DNA of 58,305 nucleotides, from positions 1 to 58,305 of the forward strand of contig QYAI01000204.1 in the NCBI GenBank assembly GCA_003988855.1. The letters are read 5' to 3'. Shown one piece after another: positions 9,867-20,702 of this stretch; position 1 is the first letter of the stretch; each line of letters starts with the position of its first letter. A model generated the notes under the pieces. The model was not told the DNA's origin. It did not search any database and worked only from the letters and a program-made list of their open reading frames with translations. This stretch comes from Arachnopeziza araneosa. Its lineage: Eukaryota > Ascomycota > Leotiomycetes > Helotiales > Arachnopezizaceae. The translations under genes were made by a program, and so were the position numbers.

Positions 9867-12800
9867 ATGTCTAAGGCAGGACCCTCGAACAGTAACCTTA
9901 ACATCCTGCCCGACGGAGCGCAAGCACAGATAAAAGATGATGAAGAAGCAGGCGAAGATCCCGATGCTTGCGATGACTGCGAGGCAGAAGACGGCCCACT
10001 CTTCTTCTGCCAGCCGTGCAAATGCACATCACATTTTGCGACAAGTGCTAGAATGAACAACGTGCTCACCGGCCGACCAAAAAGAATATGTTAGCTTTAG
10101 CATCAGGGGATGCACCGCATGAGCGGACTTTGTTACAGGTAGTGCGGGTAGTGCAGCCAGCTTTTTTGAGTGCACCCGATAAGGCTACGCTGGAGGCGAA
10201 GCTCGCTGAGGATGAAGATGCGGCGTGGTTTGGTGGGTCACACGAAAGTTGTTGTATGGATTTGACTAAGTCGTATCTAGGTATTGGTGGAGACGGAAGT
10301 AACAACGGAGCGCTTTTCTTTCACGATCATGGGAGGTTTGATGAGTTGATGACAACGACGACAGCAGCTAGTCGGCGAGTGTCTACATCAAGTGAGATTG
10401 TTGAGCCCCCAAAGCGAACCCCAAGTCTTGTTTCTTCCGTAGGCGAGACTGGGGCCGGGAAAAGCACACTCATCAAACTTCTGATTCAGTTGAAAGCAGA
10501 TCAACACTCGGTGAGGCATCAATGTTCTGTTGTTGGATCGCCTCAGATGGAACAACCAACTTCCGAGGATGTACATTTATATTTGGATCCTGCAACTTCT
10601 CTCAGCGATGCTCCCATCCTATATGCTGATTGCGAAGGCTTGGAGGCTGGAACTCGAGAGCCGCTGGCAGCCACTGTTCGAGGCAAGCGGGAGAAAAGTG
10701 AAGGAGAGGTAGAGAATAAATGGACTGCCAGTATTCCAAAGCATCCAATCAAATGGGCCAAATCAAGCAAAGAGCGAACGAGAAATTTTGCTGTGGAAAG
10801 TTTCTACCCGAGACTTCTCTTTACATTTTCCGACGTAGTTGTATTCGTTGATCGCAATCCAAGGTATCGGTTCTTCGTGATCATGGGAGGTTGCTAATAT
10901 TTGGATAGGAGTATAGAAAGTGTTTTAGTCAAGCTCATAGAATGGGCTGCAGCTGCGCTAGAGACTGCGTGCAATCAGCCTATCCTTCCATTTGCAATCA
11001 TTGTGTTGAATGCGTCTCGATCAGATATCGATCAGAATATGTGGGATGTTGACAACGCATTCATCGATTTTATGGAGTCTGTAGCATCAACTATGCATAG
11101 AAATGACCACTTTCTGAAGCTTGCAAAGTTCTGGAAGGAGAGAGGTCGCATAATCGAGACAATCGAACAGTTGATTCTGTGCTATTATACCTCAATTAGG
11201 GCATGTGAGACCTCCCTGAGTAGACAAGCACTGCTGACTTCATCCTGCTGAGTAGATCGTGCGGTTACCCACTGATGCTCAACCTAATCTAGTCCTTGAA
11301 CAAGCTAGAAAGCTCTATGACGAGATTCAAAATGGCTGCCATCGTGCAAGGGATCGAAAGCATTCTCTTCGCATGCTGTTAGATGCCGATGCATTACAAA
11401 GTTATCTTCAACACGCTTTTGATCTCTACACCCAAACTCTAGATGTGCCTTTCGACTTCGTACAAGCTTCATTTCTGCATAATCCAATCTCAGCAAACTT
11501 TGGCGATAATATTCTCAAGCTAGCTATAGCCTTGAAAAATAGCGAAACTAAGCCAAATCAACGTCCGGATGGGAGAAATATCTTCAAAAGGATAAGCAAC
11601 TTGGTCGCCTCGTGTATCATGCTAGATGCAACTCGACATAACATTCCAGGTTCGTTAGAAGCACTGCTCTCTGTAACCTCTGTCCACTGACTTTTATACA
11701 GGAACTGCTGAACTCATTTTCCCGCAATATTTGCACCATTTAGATGCAGCGGTGAAGGATTTTTGTCACGGATACTGGCCTTGTGAGTACGTTCAGAGAG
11801 TTGAAGTCCTCGACAAATGGAAAGGAGATCCGAGTAATATTGGTGTTCCGAGTAATATGCGCCTGACCGCTCTCTTGTATCGCTGCGTCAATGTCCAGAT
11901 TGGACATTCGTCAAAAGGTCATCAAATGAAGACTGGTAGAATTTTCGCGCGTGGAGGTTACACATCCGCGTTTTCATTCGAAAACAATCACCGAGAATTT
12001 AATGCGTGGGTGTATTTCCATCTTGAGGACCTTCTTAAGAAATTAGAAGAAAACACCAGAAATGGTGAGTCACAGCAGCTCGCAGCAGCACAAGTTCATC
12101 GCACCAAAATTCGCGAGTTTTACCTCGTCTCCAACCGGGATGGAGCCTTGAATACTCTCAGTGCGCACAACGTTTGCTGGTGCTGCCTCTTTGGCCCTCC
12201 AGAGCACTCGCTATCTTGCGGACATATTTTATGCACCGAATGTATTAAGGCATATGGCTTCGTCATGGATAAGGCGCTTCTTGAAATCCACGAATGTCCA
12301 CTCGAATCTTATGGTCGGCAGCCCAAGAAGGTTTATATCAAACCTGAATCTGCCGGAATTCGGACGCTGGTCTTAGAAGAGTAAGTCTAGCAGAGTCAAG
12401 GCGTTCCATGTACGTTGCAGCTAAAAATTCTAGTATCGGGACCGCTGGCATAGCTCAGCTTGAGATTCTTCGAATGATTGAGGAGCAGTTCAATGGAAAA
12501 CTACCAATTCAATTCCTATTTGACGTGGCGGTCGGAAGAGGGTAAGATCTTTTGGATTGTTAAACTAGCCATACGATCTGATGTGACCTAGGATGTCAAG
12601 TATTATTGCCCTTGGCATTTTTGCTGAAGATTGGACACTAGACCAATGTTTCGCGAACTTTGAGCGCATTTGCCAAGATGCGTTTTCCTCGAAGAACAGG
12701 AATAAGTTTCAAAAAATACTCAGTTTAAATGGGAAACTTCCACCTCCAAAATATAACTCAAAGGCGTTTGAGATAAGTCTGAAAAGTACATTTGCGGTGG

Positions 12801-14280
12801 ACCAAAAGTTATTTGGAGGACCAGGAGGGAAAAGCAAAGTGGTCATACCGGCAGCGACTGCTAGTGGGAAAACTATCATATTCACAAACTATAATCGTTT
12901 GCCAACTTTAAGGTGTAAGTAAGAACTCAAAATGTAGGTAACAAGTTTGTCACTGACATCGTTTGCTCAGCACGTTATCGCATGTACCGTCCAGATGATC
13001 CAGAGCATGAAATGAAACATTGGGAGATGTAAGTGTGCTCTCAACCCAGTGATAAGCCTGACACAGCCAAGAGTTCGTGCTACTACAGCAAATTCCCAAG
13101 TCTTCCGACCATATCACCATATACCATCAGGTCAATCCTATGCGGGTGGTGAAGCTTCTTGCGAGAATTTGTTTACAATCGCAGCAACCGAGCCAAATGA
13201 AATTTGGCAATCATCTCTTGTGAACTCTACTGATCTCTTCTTTGCTCTCGGATCAACTCTTTCCCGCTCAACTACTTCAGGGTCCTATAGAAGATCATGG
13301 GATGACTTCGTCAAAAAGATGCCAGCCAAAATATCCATCAACAAGATCGCTCGCTTGAACGCCAATTTCCTAGAATCGAAAGAATATGATAATATTGAGA
13401 TCCTCGCATCTCTTCGAAGGACTGTGCGTGACACCACAGATCCTGTAATAATAAATGGAGTTGCTTCTCGTCTTTTTGCGACCCTTTTTTATTTTGAAAG
13501 CAAAGGGATAGTAGAAAAGACAGATGAGTTCCAATATAGGGTGCTAGGTGAGTTTTATTCCCGAAGAAAAGATCATGCATTGAACATGACTAGGAAACAT
13601 TCTCTGTAGAATTGCAGATGGTACAGCAGAGATATGCGAAGTAGGAAAGCTCTTCAGACGCGGAAAATTCAGCAAAGCAAAGTTTATTGTACAGGAAAAG
13701 CGGCAGGAACTACAGCAATTCGACATCATGGATTCCATTGTTGAGGATATGATAGAGAAGCGTCAATTTCGAATGCTAGATATTGAGATAAAAATGTGGA
13801 ACAAAGCTCCAGTGCTGGACATGGCTCTTCGTTTAGAGAGCGGTGAGATGTATACTATCTCCGGATTTCTTCGAGCTCTTACCAAGGAAACAAGGACAAA
13901 GAAGAGTGAGTTCAACTATGCTGTTTGTATCCGTTTACTAATAGTGGTTATCAGATTTCGGCAGCCGTGTTTCGGTAATACGACCTCGTTTAAATTGGAC
14001 ACCCCCGGACGCGGAGTTGGACTTTTCAAGGCATTCGATGCTCGCCGACAGCGCTACCAATCCGGCGGCTGGATCTCAAAATGCGCTGGATACAGAGTCC
14101 TTAACTTCAACTGGAGACGATTTGCCGTCAGCAGAACTTGGGTCTTTGCAAGCGGCTGAGTTGGAAGCTATAGATCTCCGAGACCGTGATTCAGTTCACC
14201 TAGCAATGAGAGTTCAACAGAACAACAATCTCATCGAATCGCATGGACTCAATGCCCTTGAAGAAATGCGAGACGATTAG
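9867..14280 (+). CDS. P-loop GTPase-like / RING / patatin-like phospholipase protein, with damaged first exon and lost active site
   Basis: Ten exons: 9867-10863 (broken), 10909-11200, 11256-11649, 11702-12380, 12434-12541, 12592-12914, 12971-13028, 13072-13547, 13618-13905 and 13955-14280. The order matches a large fungal family: a B-box-like zinc finger (CDDCEAEDGPLFFC), Walker A GETGAGKST with a DCEG G3-like motif, a helical region, a RING-like finger (CWCC..LSCGHILCTEC), then a patatin-like domain and a variable tail. In exon 1 the frame is lost by one base after the CKCTSHF segment (about 10034-10038). The family text resumes in another frame (CDKC then TAG at 10049-10051, then NEQRAHR, and on to LALASGDAPHERT). 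The patatin GxSxG elbow reads V-G-R-G-M-S-S and the catalytic D-G motif reads Y-A-G-G-E, so hydrolase activity is improbable. Intron 2 starts with GC. Without exon-1 rescue, translation could begin at the ATG at 10088. Confidence 0.72.
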
Positions 14281-15417
14281 AAACACAGAAGAAAGAAACA
14301 TGGTAACAGTCGAGCTGCAATCCAGATCTCTTCGAGTTGTGTCATTTGAAGTTTCGGTTTCAATGAGAAGCCAACAAAATATCTTACCATAAGCCTCATC
14401 TTGTGATGTGATGGTAGATGAGTAATTGAGATAGTCGCAGCATGATAGGTGGGAAGAAAGATTAAGCGTCATGGTATCCTATCAACATCTGTCAGTAAGC
14501 TTGCAGGAAGATCCGCACTGGAAGATCCGCACTGGTTCTTACCGACAACCCGCATCAAATTATTCAGTGAAGCCCCAGATCTCGCTGAGGCATGCGATCC
14601 ACTGCTTGTTTAGTGTCAACTCCATATCATCAAAAGCGTCCATAGAGCAAACTGACACAGATGTACTCTTTGTTTTCAGCAAGATATGCAAACAAAATCC
14701 ACAAACAACCCTTTCCTTTACCGATATTTACATCTGAGGACACGAGGCAAACGTGGCGGTGAGGAATGGTGCGTTGGAGTCTTCCTGCAAGGGGGACAAA
14801 AGAGACGACCTAGAAGTCCATTCTTGTTATAATCCATTGCCTTTGTTGATCCGCAGAAGAGCTCATGCCGGCTAGGCAAACCTCGTTGCACACGTGATCG
14901 AAGACACAAAGAGATTCAGAGGCTGGAAAGGAGTTGGGCATTGAGAAGTGGGATGAGGATGAAGATAAAAATAGAAAGGAGAGAGACGGAAGTAGAAGTG
15001 AATTTCCTAAGACGTTGGATCGGTAAGGGTAGATACTGCGAGGGAAAGAACGAAAGGTTGGGGGAAGGTGTAGCGTGGTGTAGCTTGGAAGGTCAGAAAG
15101 GGGGGAAGGAGCGATTGGCGAGGCCCCCAGCCGAGAAAGGTATTGACGAAACAAATTGTGACTCGAAACCTCATCATGTTTCTCCCATCCAGCCGAGTCT
15201 GCATCAAAATGAGTAATCGTACCTTGTGCAATGATAAAGTCCCGGTAGTATGCCGCAGTCTGGAGTTAAGCTTTAACCCCTCTTTTAAAATCCGCTGACG
15301 TCAAGACTTGGAGTTGACTCGGCTCAGCGAAATGTATTTGAACCTCAGCTGCCCTGACTATGTTGTAAATCCATCAACGCAAATATTTCTCACAAAATAT
15401 TTCTCTTTCACGATACA
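14281..15417. other. Intergenic region before the aldo/keto reductase
   Basis: About 1.1 kb. It contains a perfect 14-base tandem duplication (GAAGATCCGCACTG twice, about 14509-14536). I see no defensible gene. Confidence 0.4.
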
Positions 15418-16470
15418 ATGGCAATGAAATACTCATATCTCGGAAAATCAGGCCTCAAAGTCTCTCGCATCTGCGTGGGCTGCATGTCATTCGGCGACCG
15501 TCGTGGTCGACTTAGCTGGGCCACTGAAGAAAAAGAATCCCTCCCCATTATCGAGGCCGCCTACAAAGCGGGGATTAACTTTTTTGACACGGCCAACGTA
15601 TATAGTTCTGGTGTCTCGGAAGAGATTCTCGGAAGAGCCATCAAGAAGTACAATCTACCTAGGGAAAATCTGGTGATTGCGACAAAGGTCTTCTTCCCTG
15701 TCGGCAAGATTCAGGATGGAGTCTTTGACGATGCTATTTCGAAGAGCATCGAAGAGAGAGACCGAGCTGGTTATATCAATTGTTATGGACTAAGCCGGAA
15801 ACACATCTTTGACTCCGTGAACGCGAGTTTGAAGCGCCTAGATTTGGAGTATATAGACTTACTGCAAATCCACCGATTCGATCCCAACACGCCAGTCAAG
15901 GAGACCATGAAAGCCCTACACGATGTTATTGAAAGTGGGAAGGTGAGGTACATTGGCGTAAGTTCCATGTTTGCCCATCAGCTTTGCGAGATGCAGTATA
16001 CGGCTAGAATGAATGGGTGGACCGAATTCATCTCCATGCAAAATCTACACAACGCGATATATCGAGAAGAAGAAAGAGAAATTGTCCCCACGCTGGAAAA
16101 GTTTGGGATGGGAATGATTCCATGGTCACCTCTAGCTATGGGATTCCTGGCCCGACCACACAAGGCCATGGGAGACAGCGAGCGAGGTAGCTCAATGAAC
16201 GCTACCTTTATCGGAATCGAATTCACCACTGCCGACAAGTTGACCAACGAGAAAATCGAGGAGATTGCGAAGAAGAGAGGAACAACTATGGCTGTTGTCG
16301 CCACGGCCTGGAGCTTGAGCAAGCCATATATGACAGCTCCAATTATTGGCATGAGCAAGATCTCCAGAGTTGAAGAAGCCGTGCAGGCGGTGAATTTTGA
16401 ATTGAGCAAGGAGGAGGTTGAAAGTATTGATGCACTGTATAAGGTTCGGGAAATCATTGCCCAAAGCTGA
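15418..16470 (+). CDS. Aldo/keto reductase
   Basis: A single exon of 350 residues, the normal length for this superfamily. The catalytic tetrad is visible: Asp57 and Tyr62 in FFDTANVYS, Lys90 in VIATKVFF and His152 in LLQIHRFDP. The N-terminal MKYSYLGKSGLKVSRICVG is the usual first strand pair, and the C-terminal IIGMSKISRVEEAV corresponds to the cofactor-binding loop region, so NADPH is the likely cofactor. It most resembles the fungal aryl-alcohol dehydrogenase-type (YakC-like) cytosolic reductases that reduce aldehydes or ketones; the true substrate is unknown. Two ATGs (15418 and 15424) lie close together, and either could start the protein. It stands alone, with over 0.8 kb of non-coding DNA on each side. 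Confidence 0.92.
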   Translation: MAMKYSYLGKSGLKVSRICVGCMSFGDRRGRLSWATEEKESLPIIEAAYKAGINFFDTANVYSSGVSEEILGRAIKKYNLPRENLVIATKVFFPVGKIQDGVFDDAISKSIEERDRAGYINCYGLSRKHIFDSVNASLKRLDLEYIDLLQIHRFDPNTPVKETMKALHDVIESGKVRYIGVSSMFAHQLCEMQYTARMNGWTEFISMQNLHNAIYREEEREIVPTLEKFGMGMIPWSPLAMGFLARPHKAMGDSERGSSMNATFIGIEFTTADKLTNEKIEEIAKKRGTTMAVVATAWSLSKPYMTAPIIGMSKISRVEEAVQAVNFELSKEEVESIDALYKVREIIAQS

Positions 16471-17358
16471 TAGGCTCACGGTGGAGGTTCTTGAAAGATG
16501 TAAGAGAGAAAAAAGTTGGCCAGGACGATGGTAGATGGTCAACGACACAGTTTGAGATTACACCATAGAAATGGCTTGCTTGACCACACCACGCAATGTG
16601 CCTGCAACTGACGTTTTTGCATAAGTTTATTCAATATAATATCCGCCGACACTCTCACCGTTCTGTAGGAGTCATCTCCGATAAGCGACACATCTGAATT
16701 AAGTTGTGGCGTTTTGAGCTGAAATCTCCCGCAACTTTCCCCTCTCATATCTCAATGCAAGCCCTCCAACGCTGAAGCCACATGATGGCTGCTTCTGGCC
16801 CCTGACCAACCCTCTTTGCCATGGGTGCATTCCTTGGCGCCATTTCCCTCGGCTTCTTCAACTCTCTTTGCTGCGTATCTCAATTCCAGCAACAACATCG
16901 CAGATGTCCAAGCCTTTCTGGCGTAAAGCTTTTCAGGGTATTGATCTCTGCTGCACACTCTTAATGGCCAAAACTTTGCCCAGCCAATGGACCCCTCATT
17001 TTTCCCTTTTCAGTTCGACGACGCCTAAAATGCTGGCAAGCTGAGCAGCCTCTGACAAAGCAGTGTTGCCAGATGTGGAAATATGGGGCTCGCCAAGACG
17101 TTAGAACAATACTTGACTGCATCTTGCGTATGAGGATGAGGCTGAAGGACCCCTAATTGGGGATGCAACTGCTTGGCGATGGCTTCATATCCAATCAGCA
17201 ACTGGAAGCTGCCAAGGTCTCTTCTGCAACTAGATAACCATCTTCTGTGGCTTTCGCGTGGTCGAGCTCTTCGGGTGTGATAAGAAGCTGTCTTCCCGAA
17301 AGTAAAATCAGGCCGTTCTTTGAACAGTGAACTCCTCGTTTCGAGATCTCAAGTCACC
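16471..17358. other. Intergenic region
   Basis: About 890 bases. On the minus strand around 17030-17090 there is a short ankyrin-like phrase (SGNTALSEAAQLASILGVV). It lacks extended support, so I do not call a gene. Confidence 0.35.
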
Positions 17359-19346
17359 ATGCTGCTCTTGGCGATACCAGTTTTGCTTGCATTGGTAGCT
17401 GGCGCTACAGCTTGCGTTCTCCCGACTGATGTTCTCCCCAACACCCTCCCCTACCTCTTTGGCATTCTAATCCAGAATCCTACCTATCCCGTCATCCATG
17501 ACCGTTACCGTAAGTTTCACGCACTCACGACCTAATGGTAGAGTTTTTAATCCTGAGTTTTCGAGTCATTTTGGCTCTTAGACAAGATCTCCTACTCGGG
17601 AGAGCACTCAAATTCAATGCTGACACTAATTGCAGTCAATTTAATGCCTGCTGGTGGTGGTGACAATCATTTATTCCTCAGTCCTGTTGGAAACCCCACC
17701 TTCAATCTTGATCTCAATGCAGGTGCACTTGAGCAAGATATCATTCATGCCGTCATTGATGGCGAGGTAAGTTTAATCATTCAATTTGCTACAGTACAAC
17801 AAATATTAAGATTTGATCTAGTATTCCGCCGTCGACAATACAACTAAAATGTTCATGACGAACCGAGGGGATCCAAAGGCTATCTTTCAACCAGTGTATG
17901 GCTGTAATGCAGACACAGATGCCGTGGAGGTTCATCTAGCATTTCAAACTCGTGAACAGTCCCCATTTGGTGGATTGATCTGCGTGCGAGTAGCCTCGGG
18001 AAACAGAGGCTATGAGTTTCGATACTCACCTCCGAATAATCCTGGTGCATCAATCCAAACTTGGATCCACACAAGTAATTCTGCTAACTTGATTAGCATT
18101 CGATCCAACAAATCCATGTATGCCCGTCACGATGGTTGTCGTTCCAGCAGGTGCCATTCCTAGCGGCACTTCTACTAGCTCTAGCAGCCCTTCCAGTACG
18201 TCTGCACCAGTGGGAGGCACAACCGCTTCAACTTCAGTGGGGAGCAGCACGTCATCCACCTCGAGCTCTGCCCAGAGCACCCCGACGGGGCCAGGTATTA
18301 ACGGGATTTGGTCGTATTACGGATGCCGAACAGAAGCAACAAACACGAGAGCCTTGAACCTAGCCACCACTGCTTTTGATACAATGACCCTCGAAGCATG
18401 TGCAACTTTCTGCAGCAATTACCAGTATTTCGGTACTGAATATGCTAGAGAATGTTATTGTGGCAATTCCTTCAATGCTGGCTCCGGTCCTGCCCCAGAA
18501 TTGGATTGTAACTTCAAGTGCATGGGTAACGCACAAGAGATTTGCGGCGCTGGATTGAGGCTGTCTGTCTACACGAAGGATGCTGCCTTACCGTCATCTT
18601 CGTCATCTTCCACCAGCAGTTCGTCCACGTCGAGCACATCAAGCACTTCGTCAACTTCAAGCACCCTCATTTCCAGCACTTCATCAACTTCAAGCACCCT
18701 CATTTCCAGCACTTCGTCAACTTCAAGCACCCTCATTTCCAGCACTTCGACCACATCAAGCAGTTCTTCATCAAGCTCCCTAGTCTCCAGCACTTCAACG
18801 ACTTCAACAAGCCAAACATCTAGCAGTTCTGCTTCCTCCAGCGTGACTACCTCGAGCACTGCATCGTCCAGTACCTCAACAACTTTGAGCACTTCTACTA
18901 CCGGCAGCTCTACTTCAAGTATAACCACGAGTAGCACCAGCACCAGCGCCCCTAGCACATCCAGTAGTCCCCTTCCATACACCGACGAGACAGCACTTGG
19001 CTTTGCATACGTCGGCTGTGCACCCGAAGAGCGCCGCGCCACCGACGGACCTGGACGTACATTGACCGGGCCACTGTATGCAGATGATCTCATGACCAAC
19101 GCCAAATGCATGACCTTCTGCAGCTCGAATGGCTATCTCTACGCTGGAACAGAGTATACCCGAGAATGCTGGTGTGGAAATACCGTTGCGCCAGGAAGAC
19201 AGCCACAGACGACAGTGGCCAGTCTGGCGGGATGCAATTTCGAGTGTGATGGAGATGGCACGCAGTATTGTGGTGGAGATGCCTGGTTGAGTTTGTATAA
19301 GGCCTGTCCTGCTGGGGGGCCTTGTGTTAATGCGAAGTTCACCTGA
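17359..19346 (+). CDS. Secreted/surface protein with two WSC domains and Ser/Thr-rich linker
   Basis: Four exons: 17359-17509, 17636-17766, 17822-18044 and 18097-19346, giving 584 residues. The third intron (18045-18096, 52 bases, GCTAAC branch point) restores PPNNPA|FDPTNPCMPV. Residues 1-19 (MLLLAIPVLLALVAGATA) are a signal peptide. An N-terminal fungal domain of roughly 200 residues precedes two WSC domains. The first begins near GIWSYYGC and includes TEYARECYCGN; the second begins near FAYVGC and includes TEYTRECWCGN and ends near the C-terminus. A linker of about 120 almost pure Ser/Thr residues, containing a 33-base tandem repeat, separates them. WSC domains bind carbohydrate in wall-stress sensors and some secreted proteins. 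No transmembrane helix or GPI signal follows the second WSC, so secretion or wall retention is more likely than a sensor role. Confidence 0.88.
18642..18740 (+). repeat. 33-base coding minisatellite, three copies
   Basis: Units at 18642-18674, 18675-18707 and 18708-18740 are identical except for one G/A difference, followed by a partial fourth copy. The length is a multiple of three, so copy-number change lengthens the Ser/Thr linker by 11 residues (STSSTSSTLIS) without breaking the frame. Confidence 0.9.
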
Positions 19347-19807
19347 AGAATATACGTCAATATTGAGTGCGCTGAGGACGCGCTGAAGGTGAAGGTTCGT
19401 GGAGCAGATAATCTAATTTAACGTCATTCCCCACACCAGCTGAGGTATACGGGATAAAAAATTTAATTTAATGACACTCCTTACATCAAGTTGCCGTGAT
19501 AACTCTATTGCTATTCTGGAAAGGAAGTTGAGTTTGTACAAAATGTATGTAGCTCGTTTGGGAATCTCAGCAATCCACCTCCAGCTTTGAAGTGATACTG
19601 TTTCTTATTATAGACAGATGCGAAATTGAAACCTCGAGAAGGGCTGCAGAGATTGACCGATTTAGAAATTGATTGGGCACTGTAAAAGGCATGAATATTT
19701 GGAAAGGTGAAATGTGCATCCGGTATATTGCCTACAATGAATGGACAAGCTCAAACAAGCAACCTAACCTGATTTACCTGACCACGCCAAAATCTTTAAA
19801 TCCCCCA
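19347..19807. other. Convergent intergenic region
   Basis: This is the 3' side of both the WSC gene and the thioredoxin gene. Near 19420 and 19460 there is a short imprecise repeat of TCTAATTTAACG / AATTTAATTTAATG. No gene is seen. Confidence 0.4.
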
Positions 19808-20536
19808 TCAATCTCCACCAAGATCAGCGATTGTCCCCAACTTCTTCCCTACCTGTGCTGCTGCACCACTTCTCTTCACGCCAAGTGTCGATCCGCTTGA
19901 TGGTGCGGTTCCTGCCCTGTTGACATTGAATGGGCTATTTTCGCCTGCTCCATACGCATCGAATGAGAACAGAGTTGTAAAATAAAGCGCGAGGAATGCG
20001 ATAACAGCATCGAATATTGGCTTGAAATTGTAGGGCCTAGAGAGTGAAGTACCACGCGCAGGTGTTCCTCCGAGGGTTCTACCAGCGGACGAATAGACAG
20101 GAGTGGCGGGTCCTGCGAGCTTAACGGCGGATTCGATGGCATTCGTCAAGCCTCGAGTATCTGCACCGCGGATGGTGTTGATGACAGATCCAGAGCGGAA
20201 AATCATAAAGGTAGGCATGCTGCTCTGTTGTTAGGATACTCAAGGAAGCATATTCAAAGTGACTTACGCTCGAACACCATACTTCTGCGAAATCTCCTGC
20301 TGGTTATCGACATTGACCTTTGTGAATGTAACACTGTTCGGCTTCGAATGCTTCTTAGAGAGAGACTCGTATGTCGGTGCAATGGCTTTGCAAGGTCCGC
20401 ACCAGTCTGCGTAGACTAGGAGAGTCAGCGAGGAATAGGTGGGGGAGATAGGTGGCTTACAATCTGCAACAACAATTGTAGATGTGCTCAGCAGCTTGCT
20501 GAATTCAGCAGAAGATCCGATACTGACGGTAGACAT
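19808..20536 (-). CDS. Thioredoxin with C-terminal membrane-tail extension
   Basis: Three exons: 20536-20461, 20415-20268 and 20219-19808, giving 211 residues, about twice the size of a plain thioredoxin. The first intron (45 bases) joins VVAD|FYADWCGPCK, so the redox pair is Cys31/Cys34. The second intron (48 bases) joins YGVRA|MPTFMIF with the conserved cis-Pro. After the thioredoxin fold the protein continues into a Gly/Thr-rich linker, a hydrophobic segment (about PIFDAVIAFLALYFTTLF) and a short polar tail. This predicts a tail-anchored thioredoxin facing the cytosol on an intracellular membrane. Fungal proteins of this layout are known from genomes, but I know of no characterised function. 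It is divergent from the SPOUT methyltransferase gene and shares a 166-base promoter with it. Confidence 0.9.
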
Positions 20537-20702
20537 TGTGATTGCGTTGTTGTTGTCGTCGTCGTAGCGGGATGTTTGTAAGCTCGGAGAGGACAGAAGG
20601 CTGAAGTGAAGTCAAGGCTCGCACAGACCAGGAATTTCTGCCGGTATTTTCTGGTTGACCGCCTCTAGCTCTCAAGAATTCTCGGAAAACATCCTCAAAG
20701 CA
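20537..20702. promoter_or_regulatory. Bidirectional promoter, thioredoxin / RNA methyltransferase
   Basis: Only 166 bases separate the two start codons (20536 minus, 20703 plus), so the genes must share a compact promoter. I cannot assign specific factor sites. Confidence 0.5.

Noticed and set aside
17030..17090. Ankyrin-like phrase on the minus strand
   Set aside because: A single short match with no neighbouring repeats in any frame; likely chance.
18569..19111. 180-codon minus-strand open frame rich in Val/Leu/Glu
   Set aside because: It is the mirror of the Ser/Thr-rich linker of the WSC protein; repetitive TCN/ACN codons always give such an antisense frame.
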